A stretch of 55,239 bases of DNA, from NCBI GenBank assembly GCA_949948775.1, contig CATLHC010000007.1, positions 1 to 55,239 on the forward strand. The letters are read 5' to 3'. Position numbers and translations under genes: made by a program. This DNA is from an uncultured Oscillospiraceae bacterium (GTDB lineage: Bacteria > Bacillota > Clostridia > Oscillospirales > Oscillospiraceae). The number at the start of each line of letters is the position of its first letter. The stretch's first letter is position 1. The notes beneath the pieces were generated by a model. The model was not told where the DNA came from and did not search any database. It worked only from the letters and a program-made list of their open reading frames with translations. This document shows, piece by piece, positions 22,364-31,207 of this stretch.

Positions 22364-23875
22364 ATGAAAAACGACAAATTCTTTGCAAAAAAGGCAAATC
22401 AGCGGCTCCTGAAGCGGCATCAGGAGCCCGGCTCCCTGGCCTTCGGCGCGGGCGCCTCCGCCTTTCTGGGCGCTGCGGTGGGCCTTATGGCGGTCGACTT
22501 CAAAACCTGGAGCGTCGGCGCAATACCGGCGGCGGTGGCGGGCCTGTTTCTGGCCGAGGCCCTGGCGGCTTTGCTGATCCTCCAAGTCGTGAACCGCCAG
22601 ATCATCAGCGGCGGCGAGATCAGCCGGCCGGTCCGCCTGATCGGGGCGCTGCTGTTCCTGACCATCGTCAATGGGAATATTTTCTGCTGCGTGGCCGGGC
22701 TGATGCTGGTGAAGAAGGAGAAAAACCTGGAGTATCAGGTGGGCTGCTATATGCTGCTGGTGGAGATCCTGATTATCCTGGTGTCCTGCCTCAACATCTT
22801 TAAGCCCTGGGTGTGTAACAGCTTCTTTCTGGGAATCGGTATCCTCGCGGCGGTGATTACAATCCACGCCGTCTCTCTGCCGCTGGTGGCGTCCCATGTG
22901 CGGGGCAACCGGGCCGATAAATGCATGCTGCCCCTGGCCGTGGTCCTGATCGTGCTGACCGTAACCGGCAACCTGTTCTCCCTGCTTCTTGGGCTGATTC
23001 TTCTGCGCAAGGTGCTCACGAAGGACGACCACATCTCCATCGGCTGGGTGGACGTGGTAAAACGCCTGTTCCGCAGTCAGATGGCAGTTCTGGGCGCCTT
23101 TATCATCGTCTTTCTGCTGTCCATCTCCATCTGTGCCAACCTGACCTTTGACTACGGCATCGCCGTGGACAACGACTACTCCCTGATTCTGCAGCCGCCC
23201 AGCCTGGCGTATCCCTTCGGCACCGACGACTACGGCCGGTGCGTGTTCACCCGCGTGATATTCGGCGCGCGGATTTCCCTTGCGGTGGGCATTTTCTCCA
23301 CCGCGATGTCCATCGCCGCGGGCATCATCCTGGGGGCCGTCGCCGGTTTCTACTCCGGCACGACGGACAACGTCATCATGCGTATCCTGGATATATTCAT
23401 GGCCATCCCCGGCCTGCTGCTGCCCATCGCCATCATCGCCGCTTTCGGCACGAACACCGCCAACGTGATCTTCGCGCTGGGTGTGGGCGCGATTCCCAGC
23501 TACGCCCGGACCATTCGCGCCTCGGTGCTCCAATTGCAGGACGCGGAGTTTGTCGAGGCGGCGCGGGCCTGCGGCGCGAAGGACAACGTGATCATTTTCC
23601 AGCATATCCTGCCCAATTCCATGGCTCCTCTGATTATTCGGGCCACTCTGGGCATCGGCGCCGGCGTTACCGCAGTCAGCTCCCTGAGCTACCTGGGCCT
23701 GGGCATCGCGCCGCACATCCCCGAATGGGGCAATATTTTGAAAGCCGGAAGCGCGTACCTGGAAACCAACCCGTACATGGCTATTTTCCCGGGCTTTGCC
23801 ATCGTGCTGCTGGTGCTGGCGTTCAACTTCCTGGGCGACGGCCTGAGGGACGCGCTGGACCCGAAACTGAAATAA
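22364..23875 (+). CDS. Oligopeptide ABC transporter permease, OppC/DppC type, with membrane N-terminal extension
   Basis: A 503-residue permease, against about 280-320 for typical OppC. Residues 1 to about 215 are an added hydrophobic region with roughly six helices; CCVAGLMLVKKEKNLEYQ and SLLLGLILLRKVLTKDD repeat a similar helix-then-charged pattern. The usual OppC part starts near VKRLFRSQMAVLGAFIIVF and includes YPFGTDDYGRCVFTRVIFGA, LQDAEFVEAARACGAKD (coupling loop) and SLSYLGLGIAPHIPEWG. It lies 13 bases after the OppB stop. The extension has no name I recognise. Confidence 0.87.
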   Translation: MKNDKFFAKKANQRLLKRHQEPGSLAFGAGASAFLGAAVGLMAVDFKTWSVGAIPAAVAGLFLAEALAALLILQVVNRQIISGGEISRPVRLIGALLFLTIVNGNIFCCVAGLMLVKKEKNLEYQVGCYMLLVEILIILVSCLNIFKPWVCNSFFLGIGILAAVITIHAVSLPLVASHVRGNRADKCMLPLAVVLIVLTVTGNLFSLLLGLILLRKVLTKDDHISIGWVDVVKRLFRSQMAVLGAFIIVFLLSISICANLTFDYGIAVDNDYSLILQPPSLAYPFGTDDYGRCVFTRVIFGARISLAVGIFSTAMSIAAGIILGAVAGFYSGTTDNVIMRILDIFMAIPGLLLPIAIIAAFGTNTANVIFALGVGAIPSYARTIRASVLQLQDAEFVEAARACGAKDNVIIFQHILPNSMAPLIIRATLGIGAGVTAVSSLSYLGLGIAPHIPEWGNILKAGSAYLETNPYMAIFPGFAIVLLVLAFNFLGDGLRDALDPKLK

Positions 23876-23887
23876 CAGGAGGGGCAT

Positions 23888-24892
23888 ATGGCAGAACAGG
23901 AGAAAAAACGCATTCTGCAGGTAAAGGACCTGCATGTACACTACATCACGGACGAGGAAGAGGTCTTCGCCGTCAACGGCATCAGTTTCGACCTGGATGA
24001 GGGCGACAGCATCGGCCTTGTGGGCGAGACCGGCGCCGGAAAGACCACCACCGCCATGGCCATCATGCAGCTGGTCCCCGATCCTCCCGGCGTCATCACC
24101 GGCGGCGAGATTTATTTCAAGGGCCGGAACATGATCACAAACTCCAACGCCGAAAATGAGCGGATCCGCGGCAACGGCATTTCCATGATCTTTCAGGACC
24201 CCATGACCGCGCTGAATCCCACCATGACCGTGGGAGATCAGCTCATTGAGGTTTTGCGGCGGCACAACAAATCCCTGTCCAAAGCCGAGGCGAAAAAGCA
24301 GGCCGTCGAGATGCTGGAGATGGTGGGCGTCAAGGCGGAGCGTTTCAGCGACTATCCCCACCAGTTTTCCGGCGGCATGAAGCAGCGGGTGGTCATTACC
24401 ATGGCGCTTTTGTGCAGCCCGGACCTGCTCATCGCCGACGAGCCGACCACCGCGCTGGACGTGACCATCCAGGCCCAGGTCCTGCAGATCATGATGAACC
24501 TGCGGGATAAATTTCACATGGGCCTTATCATGATCACGCACGACCTGGGCGTCGTGGCCGAGACCTGCGACAAGGTGGCCATCATCTACGCCGGCGAGGT
24601 GGTGGAGGCCGGCACGGTGGCGGAGGTCTACCTGAATCCCCGCCATCCCTATACTCGGGGCCTGTTCGACTCCATCCCCAAGCTGGACGAGGAGAGCACC
24701 CGGCTCATCCCCATCGAGGGCATGACGCCCAATATGTCGGAGCCTCCCACGGGGTGCTTCTTCCACCCCAGATGTAAAAACTGCCGGGATAAGTGTACAA
24801 GCCAGTCCCCCGAGATGGTCCATATGGAGGGGGGAACCCATCGCTTCAAGTGTTTCTATCCCCTTGGAAACGATCAAGACGAGGAGGTGTAA
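23888..24892 (+). CDS. oppD: Oligopeptide ABC transporter ATPase, OppD/DppD type
   Basis: A 334-residue ATPase. Motifs in order: [18 protein letters not shown] (Walker A), [17 protein letters not shown] (Q-loop), [17 protein letters not shown] (signature), [16 protein letters not shown] (Walker B and D-loop) and [11 protein letters not shown] (H-loop). The C-terminal Opp-specific region holds Cys residues ([14 protein letters not shown]) that bind a [4Fe-4S] cluster in some family members. Forms a heterodimer with the next gene's product to power the permeases. Confidence 0.93.
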   Translation: MAEQEKKRILQVKDLHVHYITDEEEVFAVNGISFDLDEGDSIGLVGETGAGKTTTAMAIMQLVPDPPGVITGGEIYFKGRNMITNSNAENERIRGNGISMIFQDPMTALNPTMTVGDQLIEVLRRHNKSLSKAEAKKQAVEMLEMVGVKAERFSDYPHQFSGGMKQRVVITMALLCSPDLLIADEPTTALDVTIQAQVLQIMMNLRDKFHMGLIMITHDLGVVAETCDKVAIIYAGEVVEAGTVAEVYLNPRHPYTRGLFDSIPKLDEESTRLIPIEGMTPNMSEPPTGCFFHPRCKNCRDKCTSQSPEMVHMEGGTHRFKCFYPLGNDQDEEV

Positions 24893-24895
24893 GCC

Positions 24896-25873
24896 GTGGG
24901 CGCCATGCTGGAAGTAATCGGACTGAAAAAGTACTTTAACGTCGCCAACGGCGGCCAGCTCCACGCGGTGGACGATGTGAGCTTCACAATTGAAAAGGGG
25001 GAAACCCTGGGCGTTGTGGGTGAGTCGGGCTGCGGCAAGAGCACCCTGGGCCGCACCATCCTCCGACTCCATGAGCCCACCAGCGGCAAGGTGATTTTCG
25101 ACGGAATGGACATCGTCTCCTTCAGCAAGGAGGAGATGCGCCAGATGCGCCGGCAGATGCAGATCATCTTTCAAGACCCCTACGCCTCCCTGAATCCCCG
25201 CTTTACCATCTCGCAGATCATTGAGGAGCCGCTGAAACTCCACAATATGTACAAGACGGCGGCGGAGCGGCGCGGCAGGGTGGAGGAGCTGATGGAGCTG
25301 ACCGGCCTGTCCCACCGCATGTACAACATGTATCCCCACGAGTTCGACGGCGGCCGCCGCCAGCGGGTGGTCATCGCCCGGGCCCTGTCCCTAAGTCCCA
25401 AGTTTATTATCTGCGACGAACCGGTCAGCGCGCTGGACGTGTCCGTCCAGGCCCAGATCATCAACCTGATGATGGATCTGCAGGAAAAGCTGGGACTCAC
25501 CTATGTGTTCATCTCCCACGACATGTCCGTCATCAAGCATATCTCAACGAACATCGGCGTGATGTACCTGGGGCAGATGATCGAGAAGGCGGGCAAAACC
25601 GAGATTTTCAAAGACCCCCTGCATCCGTACACCGTGGCGCTGCTGTCCGCCATTCCCTCCACAAACATCCGGGAGAAGCGGGAGCGGATCATTCTGAAAG
25701 GTGAGATCGGCTCCCCGGTGAATCCCAGACCCGGCTGCCGCTTCGCCCCCCGCTGTCCCTTCGCCACGGAGCGCTGCCGCGCGGAGAACCCCGTCTTTGA
25801 AGAGGTAAAGCCAGGCCACTTTGTGGCCTGCCACAGGACGGATGAAATGATATCCGGCCGGCTGAGGTACTAA
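24896..25873 (+). CDS. oppF: Oligopeptide ABC transporter ATPase, OppF/DppF type
   Basis: A 325-residue ATPase starting at GTG with AGGAGGT 7 bases upstream; an ATG three codons later is an alternative. Motifs: GVVGESGCGKSTLGRTIL (Walker A), FQDPYASLNPRFT (Q-loop), EFDGGRRQRVVIARALS (a DGGR signature in place of SGGQ, common among clostridial OppF), CDEPVSALDVSVQ (Walker B) and FISHDMSVIKHI (H-loop). The C-terminal GCRFAPRCPFATERC holds the Opp Cys cluster. It is three bases after oppD. Confidence 0.92.
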   Translation: MGAMLEVIGLKKYFNVANGGQLHAVDDVSFTIEKGETLGVVGESGCGKSTLGRTILRLHEPTSGKVIFDGMDIVSFSKEEMRQMRRQMQIIFQDPYASLNPRFTISQIIEEPLKLHNMYKTAAERRGRVEELMELTGLSHRMYNMYPHEFDGGRRQRVVIARALSLSPKFIICDEPVSALDVSVQAQIINLMMDLQEKLGLTYVFISHDMSVIKHISTNIGVMYLGQMIEKAGKTEIFKDPLHPYTVALLSAIPSTNIREKRERIILKGEIGSPVNPRPGCRFAPRCPFATERCRAENPVFEEVKPGHFVACHRTDEMISGRLRY

Positions 25874-25953
25874 CCGTATTTTGACGGGCCACCCGTTGAA
25901 ATAGCCGCCCGCTGACCGGCGGAGGCACAAATTAAAAGGAGGAACAGATTAAG

Positions 25954-27777
25954 ATGAAGAAAAAGGTCCTTGCGCTGCTGCTGTGCTGCGCCATGCTGAC
26001 CCCTCTGCTGGGCTGCAACGTCCAGACCAAGGATGACGTCCAAGGCGGCGGCAGCGGCGCTCCATCCTCTTCCGGCGTACAGGGCGGCGCCGTGTCCCTG
26101 AAGCTTCTGTACAGCAGCGCCGATGAGACCGTCGCCAACGTCATCCGGGACGAGCTGACCAAGGCTGGCATGACCGTGGAGATGAGCGCCGCCGCCGACG
26201 GCGCCACCTTCCGTGAGCAGGAGAGCGCCGGCAACTTTGACATCGCCATCTCCAGCTGGGCCAATCCCGTGGGCACCCCCGACTACGGCTGCCGCGGCAT
26301 CTGGCACAGCAACGGCGACAGCAACATGACCGGCATCAGCGACCCCAAGCTGGACGAGCTGATCGTAAAGGCCTCCACCGAGACTCCCGACGTCTACGTC
26401 AACACCTACGGCGAGGCCGAGCGGTATGCCATTGAAGAACAGTGCTATATGACTCCGCTCTACCAGAATACGTCCGGCCGCGGCACCAGTAAGGTGCTGA
26501 ACCAGGATTCCGTCGTGCTCAACCAGCGGTGGGAGAAGCTGGCCTACACCGATCCCTCCCTCACCGACACCCGCACCCTGAACATCACCCAGACGGGCTC
26601 CACCATCACCACCTGGGACTGCATCCGCGCCGACGACCAGAGCTCCGGCTACTCCCTGGACGAGATGTACATCCATCTGCTGACCCTTCAGCCCGACTGG
26701 GGCGTTTCCACCGAGGAGTCCCTGTCGTACAGCTACGCCATCTCCGAGGACAACACCCAGTATTTCTTCCTGCTGCGGGACGACTGCGGCTTCGCCCGCA
26801 TCGACAAGGACGGCAACGTGTACGACTCCGGCGTCAAGGTGGCCGGCGAGGATGTGGTCTACTCTCTGAACCGGGTCAAGGACCCCAACTCCACACCCAT
26901 GCACAAGACCTACTCCATGTATGAGAATCTGGCCAGCGTGGAGATCGTCACCGACATGTCCGTGCTGGAGAACACCAAGACCGCCGACGGAAAGAGCGTC
27001 CGGGAGGTGCTGGAGGCCGAGGGCCAGACCATCGGCTCCATCGTGGAATCCCGCGGCGACGTGGACAACGACGCCGGCAGCTATCAAGTCGTGTGCTGCA
27101 CCACCTCCGTCCCCTATCCCCAGATTTTGAACTGCCTGACTTTCCACGGCGCCGGCATCGTGGACAGCGAGTATGTGGAGGAGATGAACAAGGACCTGGA
27201 CGTGGCCAGCTATGATCCCACCACCGATAAGCTGTACGGCGACTCCGTATGCACCGTGGAGGGCGCCACCTATGACAACCATCTGTCCCTGAGCGGCAGC
27301 TACGTGATTACCTCCATGAACGACTACCAGATGAACTTCACGGCCAACCCCTGCATCCGCACCAAGGATACCGCCCGCAACCCCATCAAGAACATCGTTG
27401 TCAAATTTATTGGCGACAGGGATGCCGCTCTGTCCGCCCTGCGCAGCGGCGACGTGGACTTCCCCTATTTTCTGCCCGAGGCCAAGTACGACATCGTCGA
27501 GCAGGATGAAAGCCTTGACTTTAAGCTGCTCCCCGGCATCCGCGTGTATATGCTGGCCTTCAACATGCACGGTAACTCCGAGGTCTCCAAATCCGCCGAC
27601 CTGAGAAAAGCCATCGCCTCCGTGATCAGCTACGATGACATCAGCGCGGTTCTGGCCGGAAACACCATCCAGGTGTACAGCACCATGGGCACCTGCCTGG
27701 ACTGCGGCAATAAGCTGAACTACCAGCCTGGGGACACGCAGAAGTATCTGGAAGCGTATTTCGCCTCTAAGCAGTGA
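25954..27777 (+). CDS. Circularly permuted SBP_bac_5 (OppA/DppA-like) peptide-binding lipoprotein
   Basis: A 607-residue lipoprotein: the leader ends LLGC (Cys21), then a Gly/Ser linker. Residues about 47-200 match the last part of ordinary DppA/OppA proteins: LKLLYSSADETVANVIRDEL, DIAISSW, SDPKLDELIVKAST and QRWEKLAYTDP. Residues about 203-607 match the first part: LNITQTGSTITTWD, EESLSYSYAISEDNTQYFFL, VAGEDVVYSLNRVKDP, ALRSGDVDF, LAFNMHG and DLRKAIASVISYDDI. It ends at GDTQKYLEAYFASKQ, just where normal proteins continue into the segment here placed first. All parts of the fold are present once, so it is permuted, not truncated. It ends the opp operon and should bind peptides. Confidence 0.85.
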   Translation: MKKKVLALLLCCAMLTPLLGCNVQTKDDVQGGGSGAPSSSGVQGGAVSLKLLYSSADETVANVIRDELTKAGMTVEMSAAADGATFREQESAGNFDIAISSWANPVGTPDYGCRGIWHSNGDSNMTGISDPKLDELIVKASTETPDVYVNTYGEAERYAIEEQCYMTPLYQNTSGRGTSKVLNQDSVVLNQRWEKLAYTDPSLTDTRTLNITQTGSTITTWDCIRADDQSSGYSLDEMYIHLLTLQPDWGVSTEESLSYSYAISEDNTQYFFLLRDDCGFARIDKDGNVYDSGVKVAGEDVVYSLNRVKDPNSTPMHKTYSMYENLASVEIVTDMSVLENTKTADGKSVREVLEAEGQTIGSIVESRGDVDNDAGSYQVVCCTTSVPYPQILNCLTFHGAGIVDSEYVEEMNKDLDVASYDPTTDKLYGDSVCTVEGATYDNHLSLSGSYVITSMNDYQMNFTANPCIRTKDTARNPIKNIVVKFIGDRDAALSALRSGDVDFPYFLPEAKYDIVEQDESLDFKLLPGIRVYMLAFNMHGNSEVSKSADLRKAIASVISYDDISAVLAGNTIQVYSTMGTCLDCGNKLNYQPGDTQKYLEAYFASKQ

Positions 27778-27850
27778 GCAGCCGGCACGGCCCCGCGCTC
27801 CATGTGCGGAAGAGGCAGGTTAAGATATTCGTGATTTGCTGATTTGTCTG

Positions 27851-27886
27851 AACTCGGAGCCCGCAGGGTGCTGCGGGCTCCGAGTT
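27851..27886. terminator. Long perfect hairpin after the opp operon
   Basis: AACTCGGAGCCCGCAG and CTGCGGGCTCCGAGTT form a 16-bp perfect stem with a GGTG loop. The following TTCACTCCTT is weak as a T run, but size and place fit an operon terminator. Confidence 0.75.
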
Positions 27887-27946
27887 CACTCCTTGCGTTA
27901 ACAATACGTGCAAAAGATTGGCCTTGAACTGAGGAGAATATTTAAT

Positions 27947-29383
27947 ATGCAAGAGTTGATCAAACAGATCGACCAATATATAAGCGAGCACAGGACCGAT
28001 ATCTTGGAAGATCTGAAAAGTCTGGTGCGGATCCCCAGCGTCAGCCGGGAGGGAGAGGGCGGCAAGCCCTTCGGCGTCCAATGCGCCAGAGCGCTGGAGC
28101 TGGCCCTGGATATGGCCGCCAAGCGGGGATTTTACACCAATAATCATGACGACTGGTATGGGACCGCCTTCTATTCTGCGGCGCAGGAGGGGGAAAATCT
28201 GATCGGGATATTTTCCCACCTGGACGTGGTGGAGCCGGGGGAGGGCTGGACCTACGACCCCTTCGAGCCCGTTGAGGTCAACGGCTTTCTGATCGGCCGG
28301 GGCGCGGGGGACAACAAGAGCGGCGCCGTGATCGGCCTGTACGCCATGCAGGCGCTGAAAGAGCTGGATATCCCCATCAAAAGCAATGTGATGCTCTATT
28401 TTGGGACCAATGAGGAAAAGGGCATGAAAGACGCGGAGCGCTTTGCCGAGGAGCACATCATGCCCGACTACTCTATGGTGCCCGACCTGTTTTTCCCGGT
28501 GTGCTGCGGGGAGAAGGGCAATCTGAAGATGTCGCTTCAATCCAAGGTGGGCTTTCAGCAGATCACGCGTTTCCAGAGCGGGACGGCGGACAATGTGATC
28601 CCATCCCGGGCCCAGGCGGAGGTGTGCCGCTGCGGCGGGCTGTACCGACGGGCGCAGGAGCTGGCGGCGGGCCGGGACGGTATCGAGCTGGCCCGGAACG
28701 GGGATGTGATGACCGTCACCGCCCTGGGAACCGGGGGACACAGCGCCATGCCCAAGGGGAAAGTCAACGCCATCGCGGTGCTGACCGGCTTTTTAAAAGA
28801 CCTGGAGGGACTGAAGGAGCCGGACCGGAGCATCTGCGCCGCGCTGGCCGAGTTTTCCGCAGACTGCGAGGGCCGGGCGCTGGGCGTCGACTGGGCCGAT
28901 GACCCCTCCGGCGCGCTGGTGTGCTCGGCAGTCCGGGCGGACATGGACGGCCCCATCCCCGAGGTGCTGTTCTCCTGCCGCTATCCCGTGACCGACTGCC
29001 GGGAGCGGATTGAGGCGGCGCTGCTCAATGTGATCCCGGGAAAGGGGTTTGAGCTGAAGGAGTCGGTGAACAGCGCGCCCATGTACATCGCCAAGGACGA
29101 CCCTTTTGTGCAGTGCCTGATGAACGTCTACCGGCGGGCCACGGGCCGGGACCGGGAGAGCTATGTGATCGACGGCGGGACCTACGCCCGGAAGCTGCAG
29201 CGGGCGGTGGGCTTCGGCGGCGGCGACGGCGTCCAGGCGGACTTCCTGCCCGTGGGCCACGGCGCGGTACACCAGCCCGATGAGGCAAGACACATTGACG
29301 GGATCCTGGAGGCGATCAAGATTTACATCCTGTCCGTCATCGCGCTGGATGACATGATTCAAAAGGAACATGGGTACAAATAA
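27947..29383 (+). CDS. M20 family dipeptidase (PepV/Sapep type)
   Basis: A 478-residue zinc peptidase. The first metal site is FSHLDVVEPGEGW (HxD), followed by RGAGDNKSGAV (bridging Asp). The catalytic Glu pair is in GTNEEKGMKD, and the last ligand His is in PVGHGAVHQPDEA near the C-terminus. The central lid domain with RGDxD-like sequence lies between, as in PepV. I chose the ATG at 27947 because GAGGAG lies 8-13 bases upstream. No signal is present, so it would split dipeptides delivered by the opp system just upstream. Length is typical. Confidence 0.9.
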   Translation: MQELIKQIDQYISEHRTDILEDLKSLVRIPSVSREGEGGKPFGVQCARALELALDMAAKRGFYTNNHDDWYGTAFYSAAQEGENLIGIFSHLDVVEPGEGWTYDPFEPVEVNGFLIGRGAGDNKSGAVIGLYAMQALKELDIPIKSNVMLYFGTNEEKGMKDAERFAEEHIMPDYSMVPDLFFPVCCGEKGNLKMSLQSKVGFQQITRFQSGTADNVIPSRAQAEVCRCGGLYRRAQELAAGRDGIELARNGDVMTVTALGTGGHSAMPKGKVNAIAVLTGFLKDLEGLKEPDRSICAALAEFSADCEGRALGVDWADDPSGALVCSAVRADMDGPIPEVLFSCRYPVTDCRERIEAALLNVIPGKGFELKESVNSAPMYIAKDDPFVQCLMNVYRRATGRDRESYVIDGGTYARKLQRAVGFGGGDGVQADFLPVGHGAVHQPDEARHIDGILEAIKIYILSVIALDDMIQKEHGYK

Positions 29384-29485
29384 AAGCGGGAATGAGGAAG
29401 AAATATCTGCCGGAAAGCCTGCGCCCGGCCGGCGGAGCAAATTCAAGGGCTGTATGCCCTCCTGGAACGGACCTGACGACAAAAT

Positions 29486-29516
29486 GAAACCCACCCCGGA
29501 TCAAGGGGTGGGTTTC
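29486..29516 (+). terminator. Terminator after the dipeptidase
   Basis: GAAACCCACCCC and GGGGTGGGTTTC form a 12-bp stem with a GGATCAA loop, then GTCCGCTTT. The 200 bases between it and the next gene show no further feature. Confidence 0.7.
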
Positions 29517-29722
29517 GTCCGCTTTATGAATCGCCGCCCCACAGAAAATTCTGGGCATAGGCTTCCCAAAAGCGTCCCGGCCATACCGAGCTCAGCCGCC
29601 GGGGCCCGTTCCCTTCGCATGAACAGGGGCAGAAATATTAAGCGGCTGTGGAGAAAGAGCTTGCGCAAATTTCAAAAATGCGATATAAATATAGGCACAC
29701 CTCAAACCGAAAGGAGAACGCC

Positions 29723-31018
29723 ATGAAACCATACGCGGAAATGAGCAGGGAGGAGCTGGAAAGCCTGAAGGTCCAGCTGAAAGCCGAGTATAAGGAATAT
29801 CAGGGGAAGGGCCTGAACTTAAATATGGCCAGGGGAAAGCCCTGTACGGAACAACTGGACTTGTCCATGGGGATGATGGACGTGCTGGGCAGCGGCGACG
29901 ACCTGACCTGTGAGGACGGCACCGACTGCCGGAACTACGGGGTCTTAGACGGCATCAAGGAGGCCAAGGAGCTGATTGGGGACATGATGGAAAACCCCAT
30001 TGACAGCATCATCATCTATGGGAATTCCAGCCTGAATGTGATGTACGACACCATTTCCCGCTCCATGACCCACGGCGTGATGGGCAGCACGCCGTGGTGC
30101 AAGCTGGACAAAGTCAAATTCCTGTGCCCCGTCCCAGGCTACGACCGCCATTTTGCCATTACCCAGTATTTTGGCATCGAGATGATCAATGTGCCAATGA
30201 CGCCCACGGGCCCGGACATGGACCTGGTGGAAAAGCTGGTGTCCTCCGACGAGACCATCAAGGGCATCTGGTGCGTGCCCAAGTATTCCAATCCGCAGGG
30301 GATCTCTTATTCGGATGAGACGGTCCGCCGTTTTGCCCGCCTGAGGCCGGCGGCAAAGGATTTCCGCATCTACTGGGACAACGCGTACGGGGTACATCAC
30401 CTGTACGACCACGACCAGGATCATCTGATTGAGATCCTGGCGGAGTGCAAACGGGCCGGGAATCCGGATCTGGTGTACAAGTTCGCTTCCACCTCCAAGA
30501 TCAGCTTCCCCGGCTCCGGTTTGGCGGCCATCGCCACCTCCCCCAACAACATGGAGGACATCAAGGCGCAGCTGGCGATCCAGACCATCGGCCACGACAA
30601 GGTGAATCAGCTCCGCCATGTGCGGTTCTTCAAAAATATCCATGGCCTGGTGGAGCATATGCGCCGCCACGCGGACATCCTCCGCCCCAAGTTCGAGATT
30701 GTGATCGACACCCTGGAAAACGAGCTGGGCGGCCTGGACATCGGCGCATGGACGGCTCCGAAAGGGGGATACTTCATCTCCTTTGACTCTCTGGACGGCT
30801 GCGCGAAAAAGATCGTGGCCAAGGCGAAAAAGGCCGGTGTGGTGATGACTGGCGCGGGCGCGACCTATCCCTACGGCATGGACCCCCACGACAGCAATAT
30901 TCGCATCGCTCCCACCTATCCCTCCCAGGAGGATTTGCGCACGGCTATGAAGGTCTTTACTCTCTGCGTCAAGCTGGTCTCCATTGACAAGCTGCTCAGT
31001 TCCGCCGCGGAGGCTTGA
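29723..31018 (+). CDS. Class I aminotransferase, aspartate aminotransferase Ic-like
   Basis: A 431-residue PLP enzyme resembling the Ic aspartate aminotransferases (AspT). NLNMARGKPCTEQLDLSM is the typical N-terminal block; CRNYGVLDGIKEAKEL, PVPGYDRHFAI and VPKYSNPQGISYSDE follow. IYWDNAYGVHHL carries the PLP-ring Asp, and FASTSKISFPGSGLA the Schiff-base Lys. The C-terminal Arg is in SNIRIAPTYPS. I chose the ATG at 29723, preceded by AAAGGAG; the open frame reaches further upstream without a ribosome binding site. Probably links peptide-derived amino acids to central metabolism. It is not clearly in an operon. Confidence 0.88.
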   Translation: MKPYAEMSREELESLKVQLKAEYKEYQGKGLNLNMARGKPCTEQLDLSMGMMDVLGSGDDLTCEDGTDCRNYGVLDGIKEAKELIGDMMENPIDSIIIYGNSSLNVMYDTISRSMTHGVMGSTPWCKLDKVKFLCPVPGYDRHFAITQYFGIEMINVPMTPTGPDMDLVEKLVSSDETIKGIWCVPKYSNPQGISYSDETVRRFARLRPAAKDFRIYWDNAYGVHHLYDHDQDHLIEILAECKRAGNPDLVYKFASTSKISFPGSGLAAIATSPNNMEDIKAQLAIQTIGHDKVNQLRHVRFFKNIHGLVEHMRRHADILRPKFEIVIDTLENELGGLDIGAWTAPKGGYFISFDSLDGCAKKIVAKAKKAGVVMTGAGATYPYGMDPHDSNIRIAPTYPSQEDLRTAMKVFTLCVKLVSIDKLLSSAAEA

Positions 31019-31207
31019 CGTTTGGAACCGGCGGAAAGAAAAATGGTATCATCGAAATGTGATGCGGGAACATAAACGACGCAGATATGCGAGCGATTTG
31101 CGCGGCAGCCGATGGACTATCATAGAGTCTTGCTGCGGCGCGCTGAAAACCGCGTAAGCCGGATTTCGGCGCTGCACTCATCCGGCGTTCAAGAAAGGAA
31201 CTGAACC

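Noticed and set aside
22325-25339. Very long minus-strand open frame (about 1000 codons) across oppC-oppD
   Set aside because: It is antisense to clear permease and ATPase genes, has no ribosome binding site and its composition (His, Gly, Gln rich) is that of a GC-rich shadow frame.
25870-27570. Minus-strand open frame of about 565 codons under the binding protein
   Set aside because: It is repetitive Gly/Val/His shadow sequence without a start site; the plus-strand lipoprotein explains the region.
25954-27777. Binding-protein gene as a simple truncation or frameshift
   Set aside because: All parts of the family fold are present once in a single frame, only in swapped order, with an intact leader.
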